Notes: a model not told the origin generated them from the letters alone. Positions 27,109 through 35,967 are shown, counted from the first letter of the stretch. The stretch is 64,000 nt of DNA from Parahaliea maris (GCF_008064665.1 NZ_VRZA01000005.1:62001-126000); one strand, 5' to 3'. Numbers and translations: made by a program.

Positions 27109-28317
27109 TCACGCATCGGGAAACAACCCCGGCATCCAGCGCCCCGCCAGGCGCGCGGGAAAGGCGATGTAGAGTGGCGCCCTGGAGCTGGCTGATTGCA
27201 GCACACCCGCGCTCACCAGCGCCGATACCACGCGCCGCGCCTGGCGCTCCCCTGTGCCGACGATGCCGGGGACATCCGCCCTGAATAGCTCACCCCGGTA
27301 CAGCACCGCCTCCAGGACGTTGGCGGACTTGGGCGGCAATTCACCCACTGACACCGCCTCATCCACCCACCGGCGAATGCGTCCATGCAAACTCCTGGGT
27401 TGGACCAGCGCCTCCATGAAAGCCACCTGATCGATACAGGTTTGCAGGAAGAACCCGGAAAATTCCGCAAGCGCCGCTTCACTCAGGTTACCACGGCCGT
27501 CGAGGTCGCCACGCCGGGGCTGGTCACAGGCGGCCAAATGACGTTTGTAGTCAACCTCGTGCCTGGCGAGCCCCCGGGCTATGGACCAGATGCCGCCGGT
27601 ATCGAGTGCGTCACGCAGCATTGAATAGGAGACCAACCTCGCAACGCGGCCATTGCCATCGAGAAAGGGGTGAATCCACAGTAGCCGATGGTGGGCGGCG
27701 GCGGCATTCACTATCGTTGCGGCCTTGCCCTGCCCGGCGAAGGCCTGCTCGAAGCGCTGCAAAAAGCGCGGCAAAGCCCCCGGGCTGACACCAACATGAT
27801 CGCCGACAATGACATCGCGCTGCCGGGGAATGCCCGGTTCGACCAGTACGCGCTCCGACGATTTCGGCTCCTGGACCCACAGCAGGTCGTCGGGCAACCG
27901 TTCGCAGAACCGGCGGTGCAGTTCGCAAATGCCGTCGACGGTGGCCGCCCGGCCCGCCAACCCGCCCTCGTCAATCCAGGCCTGCACCGCCACGTGAGCC
28001 CGCGCTTCCAACTGCAGGTCGCGTTTGCGAGGCTCATTGCTGTAATCACTGTGCAACGCCCGCTCAATATCCACCGGATGGGTATCGTGACCCTCAATGA
28101 GGTTGGAGTAGTAACAGTTCATCGACCGGACCAAAATGGAAAGCGCTGTAGTTACACCTTCGGGCAGGGAGCGACGCAAGCCAGCGGACTTCGCGGTGAG
28201 TTCGACCGCAAGCTCAGTCAATTTAGCCCGGTGAGGCGAAGCGTCGCCGATGACCAAAGGCTCCATACTCGCAATGGCCTCACCGCGATCGACAAAGCCT
28301 GTCGTGCCCGCTTTCAT
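27109..28317 (-). CDS. Fic-family AMPylase-type protein with N-terminal inhibitory helix
   Basis: 402 residues. The Fic core motif is HPFLDGNGR at 216-224 (catalytic His216). An inhibitory helix motif (S/T)xxxE(G/N) is seen as SNLIEG at 71-76, so the enzyme is a class II Fic protein that holds itself inactive until Glu75 is displaced. A C-terminal winged-helix-like region (about 320-400, SANVLEAVLYRGELFRADVP then RQARRVVSALVSAGVL) suggests DNA binding or self-regulation. Fic proteins transfer AMP or related groups to target proteins. It is monocistronic with a 290-base upstream region rich in A/T. Confidence 0.9.
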   Translation of the reverse strand: MKAGTTGFVDRGEAIASMEPLVIGDASPHRAKLTELAVELTAKSAGLRRSLPEGVTTALSILVRSMNCYYSNLIEGHDTHPVDIERALHSDYSNEPRKRDLQLEARAHVAVQAWIDEGGLAGRAATVDGICELHRRFCERLPDDLLWVQEPKSSERVLVEPGIPRQRDVIVGDHVGVSPGALPRFLQRFEQAFAGQGKAATIVNAAAAHHRLLWIHPFLDGNGRVARLVSYSMLRDALDTGGIWSIARGLARHEVDYKRHLAACDQPRRGDLDGRGNLSEAALAEFSGFFLQTCIDQVAFMEALVQPRSLHGRIRRWVDEAVSVGELPPKSANVLEAVLYRGELFRADVPGIVGTGERQARRVVSALVSAGVLQSASSRAPLYIAFPARLAGRWMPGLFPDA

Positions 28318-28607
28318 GTCCGCTTTTGTGTCCGGTTAATAACGCAAAATAAAATTATTTATAACATGTAGTTACGTATTTATGTATGAACATTTTTCAG
28401 CCAAATATGACCGGTTTATACGCCAATTAGATCAGGCGAGCAAGCCGGTCAGGTATCGCCAAACCCGGGACTGCGGAATCGCCGGGGTGATCTCCTCGCT
28501 GCTGGATAACGTTGTCCATTGACCGCTTGCCCGGCGGCTGAGCCGCGCTGGTCTCCGGATATTCGGTACACTGTGACGGAACCCCGCAGCCCCCGAACGG
28601 AGACACC

Positions 28608-29567
28608 ATGAGCTTCCAGATGTATGAAGATATCGGCCACGGTATCACCCGTATCGATACCGCCATGATGCGCGAGGAACTGGCCGCCTGTTACCTGCTC
28701 GGGGGCCCTGAGTACGCCATTATCGAGACCGGCACCCACAATACGGTGCCGATCATTCTCGACCTGCTCGACCAGCGCGGCATTGCACGGGACCAGGTCA
28801 GGTTCGTCATTCCGACCCACGTACACCTGGATCATGCCGGCGGTGTGGGTGGCCTGATGCAGGCACTGCCAGACGCCACGCTGCTGGTCCACCCCGCCGG
28901 CGCCAGACACATGATAGACCCCGCCAAGCTGAAGGCGGGCGCCATGGCCGTTTACGGTGAAGCAGCCTTTGCCGAAATGTACGGTGACATCATTCCGGTG
29001 GAGGAAAGCCGGGTCAGGACCATGGCCGACGGAGAGCGCATTGAGTTAGGTGACCGCCAACTGGTGTTCTACGATACCCCGGGCCACGCCCGTCACCACT
29101 TTTGCGTTCACGACCCGCTGTCACAGGGCATTTTTACCGGCGATACCTTCGGGCTGGCCTACCCGCGGCTGACCACCCACCAGGGGCCATTCATCTTCCC
29201 TACCACGACACCGGTGCAGTTTGACCCTGCGGCATTGAAGGCCTCCATACGCCGGTTGCTGGCGCTGAACCCGGCGCGTATCTACCTCACGCACTACGGC
29301 ATGGTGGATGCCCCGCAGGCATTGGGAGAGCGCCTGCTGGCGCAGGTGGACGACTATGTGGCGCTGGCGGAAGACGTTGCGGCCAGTTCACCGGCCGAAC
29401 AGTGGGAAGGCGAACTGATGGGCAGGATGGCCGATTACCTGTTTGCCAGCGCGCGGGAGCACGGCTGTGCACTGTCAGAGAGTGAACTGCAGGACGTGCT
29501 GGGCATGGATGTCAGGCTCAACAGCCAGGGGCTGGCGGTCTGGTTAAGCGCTCGCAACACTGGCTGA
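28608..29567 (+). CDS. MBL-fold metallo-hydrolase
   Basis: 319 residues. The zinc-binding HxHxDH motif is HVHLDH (71-76) followed by AGGVGG; further ligands appear in GHARHHFCVHD and near the C-terminus (LTHYG). The two-metal beta-lactamase fold covers residues 15-230, and the remaining 90 are helical. Many proteins with this motif are glyoxalase II-like or lactonase-like hydrolases. No neighbour clearly shares a pathway. It lies 37 bases after a GC-rich region and is probably transcribed from its own promoter. Confidence 0.9.
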   Translation: MSFQMYEDIGHGITRIDTAMMREELAACYLLGGPEYAIIETGTHNTVPIILDLLDQRGIARDQVRFVIPTHVHLDHAGGVGGLMQALPDATLLVHPAGARHMIDPAKLKAGAMAVYGEAAFAEMYGDIIPVEESRVRTMADGERIELGDRQLVFYDTPGHARHHFCVHDPLSQGIFTGDTFGLAYPRLTTHQGPFIFPTTTPVQFDPAALKASIRRLLALNPARIYLTHYGMVDAPQALGERLLAQVDDYVALAEDVAASSPAEQWEGELMGRMADYLFASAREHGCALSESELQDVLGMDVRLNSQGLAVWLSARNTG

Positions 29568-29704
29568 TTGAGGGATTTCAGGGAGCCGCCATGGCGCTTG
29601 CGGAGCCCCACTTCTGGACTATACTCCTGAGCGAAGATTCGGCAGCACCACCCCCTCCCCTGCCTGGCTTGTGAACGCGGGTCCTCCCGTGAAGGAGAAC
29701 AGCC

Positions 29705-29992
29705 ATGAGAATCACCCCCCTCGTATTCGCTACCGCTTTTGCCCTGGCATCCGCCACCAACGGACTCCAGGCCAACGAACCTCTCGCTACCCTCGCAGAT
29801 GTTCCGGCGGTAAAAATGACCAGTGACGAGCTGGCCCAGGTCCGTGGGGAGGGTCACGTACGCCTCCTGGTGTTGCAGCAAACGGGCAAGACCGAACTGC
29901 CCACTGCAGCGGCTGCCGCTGCCACTGATGCCGCGGGATCGATAGGCGCTGTAGGTAACGATCGGCCGGCGATTCTCCGCCTCCTCAATTAG
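29705..29992 (+). CDS. Small exported peptide with a double-glycine-leader-like motif
   Basis: 95 residues with a Sec signal peptide (residues 1-23, ending LQANE). The segment MTSDELAQVRGEG at 38-50 resembles the ELxxVxGG leader of peptides processed by C39 peptidases, here with Gly48-Glu-Gly50 in place of GG. The C-terminal part is rich in alanine (PTAAAAAATDAAGS), which suggests a disordered or assembling segment. A ribosome-binding site GAAGGAG precedes the start. The next gene codes for a C39 peptidase and the one after for an outer-membrane barrel, so this is the likely substrate of the module. Inference only. Confidence 0.6.
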   Translation: MRITPLVFATAFALASATNGLQANEPLATLADVPAVKMTSDELAQVRGEGHVRLLVLQQTGKTELPTAAAAAATDAAGSIGAVGNDRPAILRLLN

Positions 29993-30018
29993 GCCTGATC
30001 ATCCGGCACAGACCGGAG

Positions 30019-30738
30019 TTGCCACGGCTGTTTGACTGCCGGGTCATCGCGACGGCGGTGACTGCCACGCTCGTGGCCGCCGGGCCCGCTGGGGCCGCGA
30101 GCGTCTCCATCGGTAACGGGGACCGGGTCAACGCGCCCGTCACCTCCTTCCGGGCGCTGCGCGACGCCAACCTGGTGCGCCAGCAGTTTGACTTCTCCTG
30201 CGGGGCTGCTGCCCTGGCAACCCTCCTGCGCTACCAATTTGGCGATGCGGTCACCGAGCGCGAGATTCTTCACGACCTGTTCCAACTGCTACCCGAGAGT
30301 GATCAGGCACTGCGGCGCGCCGAGGGCTTTTCTCTGCTGGATCTGCAGCGTGTAGCACGCGCGCGCGGCTACCGGGCCGAGGGCTATCGCCTGACGCCGG
30401 AATCCCTCTCTCGCCTCAACGGCCCGGTGATCGTGTTTATCGAGCCCCAGGGTTACAAGCACTTTGCCGTGCTGCGTGGCACCCGCGGTGACCGCGTCTA
30501 CCTGGCCGATCCTTCCCGCGGCAATATCCGTCTGGCGGGCTACCGCTTCCTCGACTCTTGGCTGGACGACCACGGACAGGGAATCATCTTTGTGGTGGAG
30601 CCGCAGCAAGGTCTGCCGGCGGCGTCGAGCCCACTGGCGGTGCCGGACACCGACCAACCCCAACCAGAGATGCTCAGCGCGCGCGAATTACTGAGCGTCG
30701 GCAGCCCCTTTGAACATTTACCCAACCTGTCGAGGTAG
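30019..30738 (+). CDS. C39-family peptidase, periplasmic
   Basis: A 239-residue protein with a signal peptide (hydrophobic 9-27, ending AGAAS) and a papain-like C39 domain. The catalytic residues can be read as Cys61 (DFSCGAAALATLL), His148 (GYKHFAVLRG) and Asp164 (LADPSRG). The start is probably the TTG at 30019 with GACCGGAG close upstream; a GTG further in would damage the signal. Unlike bacteriocin exporters there is no ABC transporter fused, so the enzyme works in the periplasm, as FapD does in functional-amyloid systems. Flanked by a small leader-like peptide gene and an outer-membrane protein gene. Confidence 0.85.
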   Translation: MPRLFDCRVIATAVTATLVAAGPAGAASVSIGNGDRVNAPVTSFRALRDANLVRQQFDFSCGAAALATLLRYQFGDAVTEREILHDLFQLLPESDQALRRAEGFSLLDLQRVARARGYRAEGYRLTPESLSRLNGPVIVFIEPQGYKHFAVLRGTRGDRVYLADPSRGNIRLAGYRFLDSWLDDHGQGIIFVVEPQQGLPAASSPLAVPDTDQPQPEMLSARELLSVGSPFEHLPNLSR

Positions 30739-30742
30739 CGCC

Positions 30743-31984
30743 GTGACATTACTCGCCAACCCGGAAGCAACCCCGCATTGCAGCGGCCGCGCCCTGCTAC
30801 TCGGCATCCTGATCACCTGGGCCACCACCGTGGCGGCGACCGACGGACACCAGCCGGAGCCCGCCCCGGAACACTGGCCCGAGGTCCTGACCCTGGATCA
30901 GGCCGCTCGCTACCTGCAACTGGACCCGGCAAGCCTGGGCCTGCTGGCCCTTGAGGACGGGATACCGGCCCGACGTGTCGGGAATGACTGGCGCTTCAGT
31001 CGCCAGGCATTGCAGGCCTGGCTCGCCGGGGACTGGCACCTGATCGCCTCCGCCGAACGGTTCGACGGCGAGCCCCCTCTCACAACCACTGCCCTGGCCA
31101 GTGTTCGGGGCGCGGGCACCGGGCGCACGGCGGAGGACGCCGGCGAACTCGCGAGCGAGCGCTCCCCCGAGCACATTGGTGAGGCTCCCCAGGAACGCAG
31201 CGCCGGTGATATTTTCCTGCGCGGACAGCGGGTGCTGCTGCGCCCGGGGGACGTAACGCTGGATTTCGGCAGCTTTTATTCACAGAGCAGCGCCCAGCAA
31301 CTGGTACAAATCGATGATGGCATCGCCCTGGCGGACCTGGAGAGCGAGGGCCTGACCGGCCTCCTGCTGGCTCGCTACGGCCTTTTCGAGGAGACGGAGA
31401 TCTTCCTGAGCACCTCCTGGTCCGACCAGGACACCAAGCTGCGCGTGGCCGACCAGACAATCGCCAGCGACAATCGCTCGGAACTGGGCGATTTTCGCCT
31501 CGGATTGCGCCGCACCCTGCTCACCGAGACGGTTGGGCGCCCGGATATCATCCTGACTCTCAACGGGCGCATTCCCAGCGACAGCGACCACTCCTCCTAT
31601 GCACTGGGGGCCGGCCTTGGCGTGGTGAAAAGCATCGACCCGGTGGTGCTGTTTGCCAACCTCCACTACCGCCATACCTACAGCGATGACTTCGAGGACA
31701 TTACCCGGCTGGAACCCGAAAACCGGCTGGACCTGAATCTGGGCTACGCCTTCGCCATCAACGACACCCTGTCCCTCAACACCACGCTATCGGGACTGTT
31801 TATCGACGAGACCCGTTTCGACAATGCCACCCTGCTCAGCGACGAGCTCTTCAGCCTGCAGTTCAGCATGACCTCCTGGCTGGCGGAGGGCCTGTATATC
31901 GAGCCGGCCGTCGGGTTCCGGCTGAACGGCCCAGGCAAGGGATTCTTTATCGGTATGACACTGCCTTATACTTTCGAGCCATAA
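30743..31984 (+). CDS. Outer-membrane barrel-like protein with N-terminal excisionase-like domain
   Basis: Start is a GTG 4 bases after the C39 stop, with GAGG at good spacing; an earlier frame would overlap the peptidase. After a signal peptide (to about residue 34), residues 48-96 (PEVLTLDQAARYLQLDPA, GIPARRVGNDWRFSRQALQAWLAG) read as an excisionase/MerR-like winged helix-turn-helix. This is followed by a linker (100-165) and a repetitive beta region from about 170 to the end with terminal TLPYTFEP, typical of an outer-membrane barrel. A DNA-binding-type fold on an exported protein is odd; it may have been reused for protein binding. A pore or secretion role like FapF is plausible. Confidence 0.7.
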   Translation: MTLLANPEATPHCSGRALLLGILITWATTVAATDGHQPEPAPEHWPEVLTLDQAARYLQLDPASLGLLALEDGIPARRVGNDWRFSRQALQAWLAGDWHLIASAERFDGEPPLTTTALASVRGAGTGRTAEDAGELASERSPEHIGEAPQERSAGDIFLRGQRVLLRPGDVTLDFGSFYSQSSAQQLVQIDDGIALADLESEGLTGLLLARYGLFEETEIFLSTSWSDQDTKLRVADQTIASDNRSELGDFRLGLRRTLLTETVGRPDIILTLNGRIPSDSDHSSYALGAGLGVVKSIDPVVLFANLHYRHTYSDDFEDITRLEPENRLDLNLGYAFAINDTLSLNTTLSGLFIDETRFDNATLLSDELFSLQFSMTSWLAEGLYIEPAVGFRLNGPGKGFFIGMTLPYTFEP

Positions 31985-31991
31985 GGACAAG

Positions 31992-32744
31992 GTGGATTGC
32001 CATACCAGTATGAGCGAAACAAGCCGCTCAAAGCGCGCCCGGCTGGACCGCTTTATCAGCCAGCAGACAGGTATTGCCCGCAAGGACGTACGCCCGCTGG
32101 TGGCGCGCGGACGTATTGCGGTGGACGGGCAACCGGCCCGCGCAATCAACCAGGTCATCGAACAGTTTACTCACGTCTCCCTGGATGGGCGCATTCTGCA
32201 GGGCGCAACACCGATCTACCTGATGATGAACAAACCCAGGGGGGTGGTGAGTGCCACGCAGGATGAGCAGCACCGCACGGTGATCGAATTGCTGGGTGAA
32301 GAATACCCCGGCGATTTACACATTGCCGGCCGCCTCGACCTCAATTCCACCGGGCTGCTGCTTCTGACCAATGATGGCCGCTGGTCGCGCTGGCTGTCAT
32401 CGCCTGAGCAACGTATCGCCAAGCGTTACCGCGTCACCCTGGCGCGGCCACTGACACCAGAATACATCGAGGCTTTTGCCCAGGGCATGTACTTCAGCTA
32501 TGAAGGCATCACCACGCGCCCGGCTGGCCTGAAAATCCTGTCTGAGTTCGAAGCAGAAGTTGAACTCACCGAGGGTCGTTACCACCAGATCAAACGTATG
32601 TTCGGCCGCTTCCGTAACCCGGTATTGACGTTGCATCGGGTAGCCATAGGCGAGCTGGAACTGGATGAGACCCTGGCACCCGGACAGAGCCGGGCGCTAA
32701 GCTCGCAAGAACTGGCGCAGTTCGCCTGCCCTCAGGACGGGTAA
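31992..32744 (+). CDS. rsuA: 16S rRNA pseudouridine(516) synthase family protein (RsuA)
   Basis: 250 residues: an S4 RNA-binding domain (RLDRFISQQTGIARKDVRPLVARG) and a catalytic domain with AGRLDLNSTGLLLLTNDG carrying the active-site aspartate in GRLD. MNKPRGVVSA and RYHQIKRMFGRFRNPVLTLHRV are the further family blocks. It isomerises U516 of 16S rRNA. The GTG at 31992 has AAGGA upstream; an ATG at 32010 is the alternative. It overlaps the convergent GFA gene by 13 bases at the 3' end. Confidence 0.9.
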   Translation: MDCHTSMSETSRSKRARLDRFISQQTGIARKDVRPLVARGRIAVDGQPARAINQVIEQFTHVSLDGRILQGATPIYLMMNKPRGVVSATQDEQHRTVIELLGEEYPGDLHIAGRLDLNSTGLLLLTNDGRWSRWLSSPEQRIAKRYRVTLARPLTPEYIEAFAQGMYFSYEGITTRPAGLKILSEFEAEVELTEGRYHQIKRMFGRFRNPVLTLHRVAIGELELDETLAPGQSRALSSQELAQFACPQDG

Positions 32745-33145
32745 CGGTCGAAGCAGGCAATGTCCGTGGTATCGCAGGACCAACTGGCTCGCGAGTCCTG
32801 GAAGATACGCGCCTGTGGCATGAAGTTCGGGTCCTGATCCAGCGACCCTGCCGGAATGAAGACCATGCCCATCGCCTCAATAAAGAAAGGCAGCCGCGAA
32901 CCGCATTCGCTGCAAAACGAGTTGGAAAAGCGCTCCGCCTCCGGCAATTGGTAGCGCTTGATCAGTTCCTCTCCCCTGTCCCAGCGCAATGTCCCACGTA
33001 CAAACAGATTGGACGCGTGCCCGGTGCCAGTCACCTTGCGGCAGCGGGAACAGTGGCAGTGGTAGAAACGTTCGGGTTCGCCAGTGGCGGTGTAATGGAC
33101 TTTGCCGCACAGGCAGCTGCCGGAAAGTTCTGCTGTAGCAGTCAT
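32732..33145 (-). CDS. GFA (glutathione-dependent formaldehyde-activating)/CENP-V-like protein
   Basis: 137 residues with the zinc ligands of the GFA family: CLC near residues 11-13, HCHCSRC near 29-35 and CSECGS near 94-99. It is a Mss4-like fold. The name comes from Gfa of methylotrophs, but most members are uncharacterised zinc proteins, sometimes acting on glutathione adducts. It is monocistronic and convergent with rsuA, overlapping by 13 bases. Confidence 0.88.
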   Translation of the reverse strand: MTATAELSGSCLCGKVHYTATGEPERFYHCHCSRCRKVTGTGHASNLFVRGTLRWDRGEELIKRYQLPEAERFSNSFCSECGSRLPFFIEAMGMVFIPAGSLDQDPNFMPQARIFQDSRASWSCDTTDIACFDRYPS

Positions 33146-33279
33146 CGATGTTCCTCGTTGATGAAGCGGGTGGCCTTGGCCAGAACTGGTTTACACTTCT
33201 TTACATGCATGGCGAAGCCTTTACAACACATAAGTGGTCCAATCAGTACTGAGACCCACCCATCAGGGAGAAGGGCATC

Positions 33280-33660
33280 ATGGCAGCCGGAATTCACAAA
33301 TTCACCGCCACACCCATGGCGGCCTGTCTCGCGGTGACTCTCGCCGCCTGCACCACGACCGATGAGGTCATCATCGACAAGAAGGGCGTTAACATGGCCC
33401 GCTACGAGCAGGACCTGGCAGAGTGCCGTTCCTATGCAGACGAGGTCCGCACCGGCGAGAAAGTCGCCAAGGGCGCGGCCTCCGGTGCCGTTGTGGGCGG
33501 CCTGATTGGCGCAGCCGTTGGTAACAGCCGGGACGTGCAGCAGGGCGCCGGTGTCGGCGCGGTCAGCGGCGGCGCCCGCGGTGCGGCTCAAGGTGAAAGA
33601 GAAGAAGTGCGCGTGGTCAAACAGTGCCTGCGCGGGCGCGGGTACCGGGTGCTTAACTGA
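33280..33660 (+). CDS. Glycine-zipper lipoprotein
   Basis: 126 residues with a lipobox at LAAC (Cys24), so the mature protein is lipid-anchored from that cysteine. The body has a glycine-zipper segment (GAASGAVVGGLIGAAVGN then GAGVGAVSGGARGAAQG) of the 17 kDa surface antigen / SlyB type. Such proteins sit in the outer membrane or as spacers to the wall. GGGAGAAG precedes the start. A basic C-terminal tail (CLRGRGYRVLN) is typical of the family. Confidence 0.85.
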   Translation: MAAGIHKFTATPMAACLAVTLAACTTTDEVIIDKKGVNMARYEQDLAECRSYADEVRTGEKVAKGAASGAVVGGLIGAAVGNSRDVQQGAGVGAVSGGARGAAQGEREEVRVVKQCLRGRGYRVLN

Positions 33661-34009
33661 ATCGCCAGTCCCACTGACTTCTGCACGTTCAACCTTGCCA
33701 GATCCTGTGCCACCTGCAGTGCAATTTTCGCTTCGCCAAGGTTAATTTGCGCATGCTGCTGTTGCCTGACCACTGAACCGCTGAAATTGCGTACCCGTTG
33801 AGTCACGGTTTCAGCGTACTCGTTCTAGGCACCCAGCAAGCCGCCGGTGACAACACCAGGATCCGGCGTTATATCCGCAAAGAACGGGCGTGCATTTGAT
33901 CTATTGTTATGTTATTAAATTATTTGTTCATTCAATGCACGACATCCAGAACCATGGATGCCTTCTTACCTGATCTGTATTTCGATACGGGCTTCGAAAG
34001 GACCAAGAG
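33661..34009. other. Intergenic region upstream of the serine hydrolase, no gene
   Basis: 349 bases. A minus-strand frame (33588-33806) overlaps the lipoprotein gene and has no start site or family pattern. An A/T-rich stretch near 33905-33935 (TGTTATGTTATTAAATTATT) is a good place for the promoter of the 34010 gene. Confidence 0.45.
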
Positions 34010-35239
34010 ATGAAAAGTGGTGTATATCTTGCCGTAATCTTCAGCCTCCTGCTCTCCCGAGCATTTGCTGCCGACATGCCGCCCGGCATCCCCGACCCCG
34101 ACAAAGCCATCCAGGACCCGTCATACAACGACCCGGTATTCTTCTGGCGCCTCACCTCCCAACCTGAAAACCCGTACGAGCCTGAACCCTATTTCTACTG
34201 GCCTCCGGGTGTCGTTCATGGCGCCCCCCAGCCGTTCTTTCCCGCGCGAGCGCAGGGTGACCACGAGGGGACGGCGGGAGAGATATCCGATGCCACCCTG
34301 AAGGCCATGGCGACCTGGGCAGAAGAACACGGAAGCAATGCGCTGATTGTCATTCACAAGGGGCGCCTGCTGACGGAAAACTACTGGAACGGAATGACGG
34401 CGGACGAGATCGTGAACGGGCGCGCAATCACGCGCAGCGTTACGCCGATGCTACTGGGATTCGCGGTCGCCGATGGCAAGCTGAAACTGGACGACCCGAT
34501 CGGCCGCTACATCACTGAATGGAAGACCGACCTGCGTGGCAAAGTCACCGTTCGTCAGCTCGCCCAGAATGTTTCAGGCCTGGAGGTGGCCCCTCAGCTG
34601 GGTTTGCGGCCGGTCTATGGCAACAAGGATCTGTGCCTGGTGTATTGCGGTGACGTGGTGCGGGCCGCCTTGAGCTATGACTATGCCATTGAGCCCGGCA
34701 CGAAGTTTGAGACCGCGCAGGAGAATACGCAGTTGCTGGCCCTGGTCATCGAACGTGCCACGGGCACCTCGGTCCAGGAACTGCTGTCCGAGCGTGTGTG
34801 GAAAAAAATCGGGGCAGCGGATGCCGCCTTCCAGCTGGACCGTCCTGGCGGCGTCGCGCGGGTCATGTGCTGTATGCGTGCAACCCCGCGGGACTGGGCA
34901 AGGCTCGGTGTTCTGGTCATGCAGAATGGCGTCTGGGAGGGGCAGCAGATCCTTCCCAAAGGATGGGTGGACATCATGGCAACACCCTCGAAACAGTACC
35001 GCAACTTCGGGCTGGGACTCTGGCTTGGCTCCCCGCTCGATAAAGTGCGCAGCCAACGCATCCCCCAGTCTGAACCGTTCAAGGCTGATGACACCTGGAT
35101 CATGGAGGGCGGCGGTTTCAGGATCGTCCACATGGTTCCGTCACAGGACCTGGTCATCTACCGGCACGGTGTCAGTGTGCCGGACTGGGACGCCTCGTAC
35201 CTGGTAAATACCGCAATGGGAGACCTGCTGCCAGACTGA
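34010..35239 (+). CDS. Beta-lactamase-fold serine hydrolase homologue lacking the SxxK motif (probable pseudoenzyme)
   Basis: 409 residues with a signal peptide (to Ala20). The fold and length fit family S12-like hydrolases (compare the genes starting at 16080 and 63204). At the place of the catalytic SxxK the protein has Ala139-Ile-Thr-Arg142 in NGRAITRSVTPMLLG, where others have SMTKS. No other Ser-x-x-Lys sits nearby. The tail with GGGFRIVHMVPSQDLVIYRHG is normal. It is therefore probably inactive as a serine hydrolase, or uses another mechanism. The gene is intact and has a good ribosome-binding site. Downstream, convergent, is a TetR regulator. Confidence 0.85.
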   Translation: MKSGVYLAVIFSLLLSRAFAADMPPGIPDPDKAIQDPSYNDPVFFWRLTSQPENPYEPEPYFYWPPGVVHGAPQPFFPARAQGDHEGTAGEISDATLKAMATWAEEHGSNALIVIHKGRLLTENYWNGMTADEIVNGRAITRSVTPMLLGFAVADGKLKLDDPIGRYITEWKTDLRGKVTVRQLAQNVSGLEVAPQLGLRPVYGNKDLCLVYCGDVVRAALSYDYAIEPGTKFETAQENTQLLALVIERATGTSVQELLSERVWKKIGAADAAFQLDRPGGVARVMCCMRATPRDWARLGVLVMQNGVWEGQQILPKGWVDIMATPSKQYRNFGLGLWLGSPLDKVRSQRIPQSEPFKADDTWIMEGGGFRIVHMVPSQDLVIYRHGVSVPDWDASYLVNTAMGDLLPD

Positions 35240-35253
35240 CAGCGTATGCCGGG

Positions 35254-35276
35254 GGGGGCCGGACCGCATGGCCCCC
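35254..35276. terminator. GC-rich hairpin between convergent genes
   Basis: GGGGGCC (35254-35260) and GGCCCCC (35270-35276) pair over 7 positions just after the serine hydrolase homologue, before the convergent TetR gene. TTCACT follows, a weak T-run, so it may stop transcription in both directions. Confidence 0.45.
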
Positions 35277-35321
35277 TTCACTCCGCTGCAGCAGTAAGGG
35301 GCGGCCGGCGTCCCCCACCGA

Positions 35322-35960
35322 TCAATCGAGCATAATGGCCAGTTGCACTCGGGCCAGTAACTGCTTTTGCTTCTTGAGAATGCTGTCATCGTCCAGTTTG
35401 TGCTGGTCGCCGACCATGGACGCAAACGCTGACTGACACAGAAAATACCCACAGCACAGATTGAACATGGCGATGATACGCAAGGCCATGTCCTCCCGGC
35501 TCAGGCGCGTTCCGCCAAGACTCTTCGTGGTTTCCATACCGCTGGCAAACAGCTTTTGCAGCCACTCAGTCATGATTGCGCCGCCCTCTCCGTCGTCTCT
35601 GCCCTGCAGCGCCTGCAGGAACAAGGCAGGCATGGCGGGGTGCTCGGCCAGCAATTCGGTCATGACCGCGGGCAGGCTGGCGAAAGCTTGCCCGGAGTCG
35701 GGATGCTCGAGGTGCTCCCGCATGGCATTTTCCATGGGCATCAGCGCGCGATCGAGCATGGCCCGATAGAGGGCGCGCTTGTTCTCGAAGTGGTTGTAAA
35801 TGCCAGGCACCCGAATGCCGACGGCACTGGCAATCATGCGCAGACTCGTCGCCTCATAGCCCTGCGCCGCAAACAGGGGTTCAGCCGCATTCAGGATACG
35901 GTCGGTGGTCTGCTGGCCCTTGGTTCTGGCTTTCACTTTAGCGTCTACCCCGACTATCAC
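35322..35960 (-). CDS. TetR/AcrR-family transcriptional regulator
   Basis: 212 residues. The N-terminal HTH is ILNAAEPLFAAQGYEATSLRMIASAVGIRVPGIYNHFENKRALYRA, with the C-terminal ligand domain of the TetR family after it. The start looks like GTG at 35960; an alternative GTG follows 8 codons later. It is divergent from the Rieske oxygenase (128 bases apart), and an imperfect inverted repeat lies between them. It probably represses the oxygenase genes and responds to its substrate. Confidence 0.9.
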   Translation of the reverse strand: MIVGVDAKVKARTKGQQTTDRILNAAEPLFAAQGYEATSLRMIASAVGIRVPGIYNHFENKRALYRAMLDRALMPMENAMREHLEHPDSGQAFASLPAVMTELLAEHPAMPALFLQALQGRDDGEGGAIMTEWLQKLFASGMETTKSLGGTRLSREDMALRIIAMFNLCCGYFLCQSAFASMVGDQHKLDDDSILKKQKQLLARVQLAIMLD

Positions 35961-35967
35961 TTACTGT

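Noticed and set aside
33588-33806. 72-residue minus-strand frame overlapping the glycine-zipper lipoprotein, with a flagellin-like helical look
   Set aside because: No start signal, overlaps a well supported gene, and the similarity does not hold over the conserved flagellin positions.
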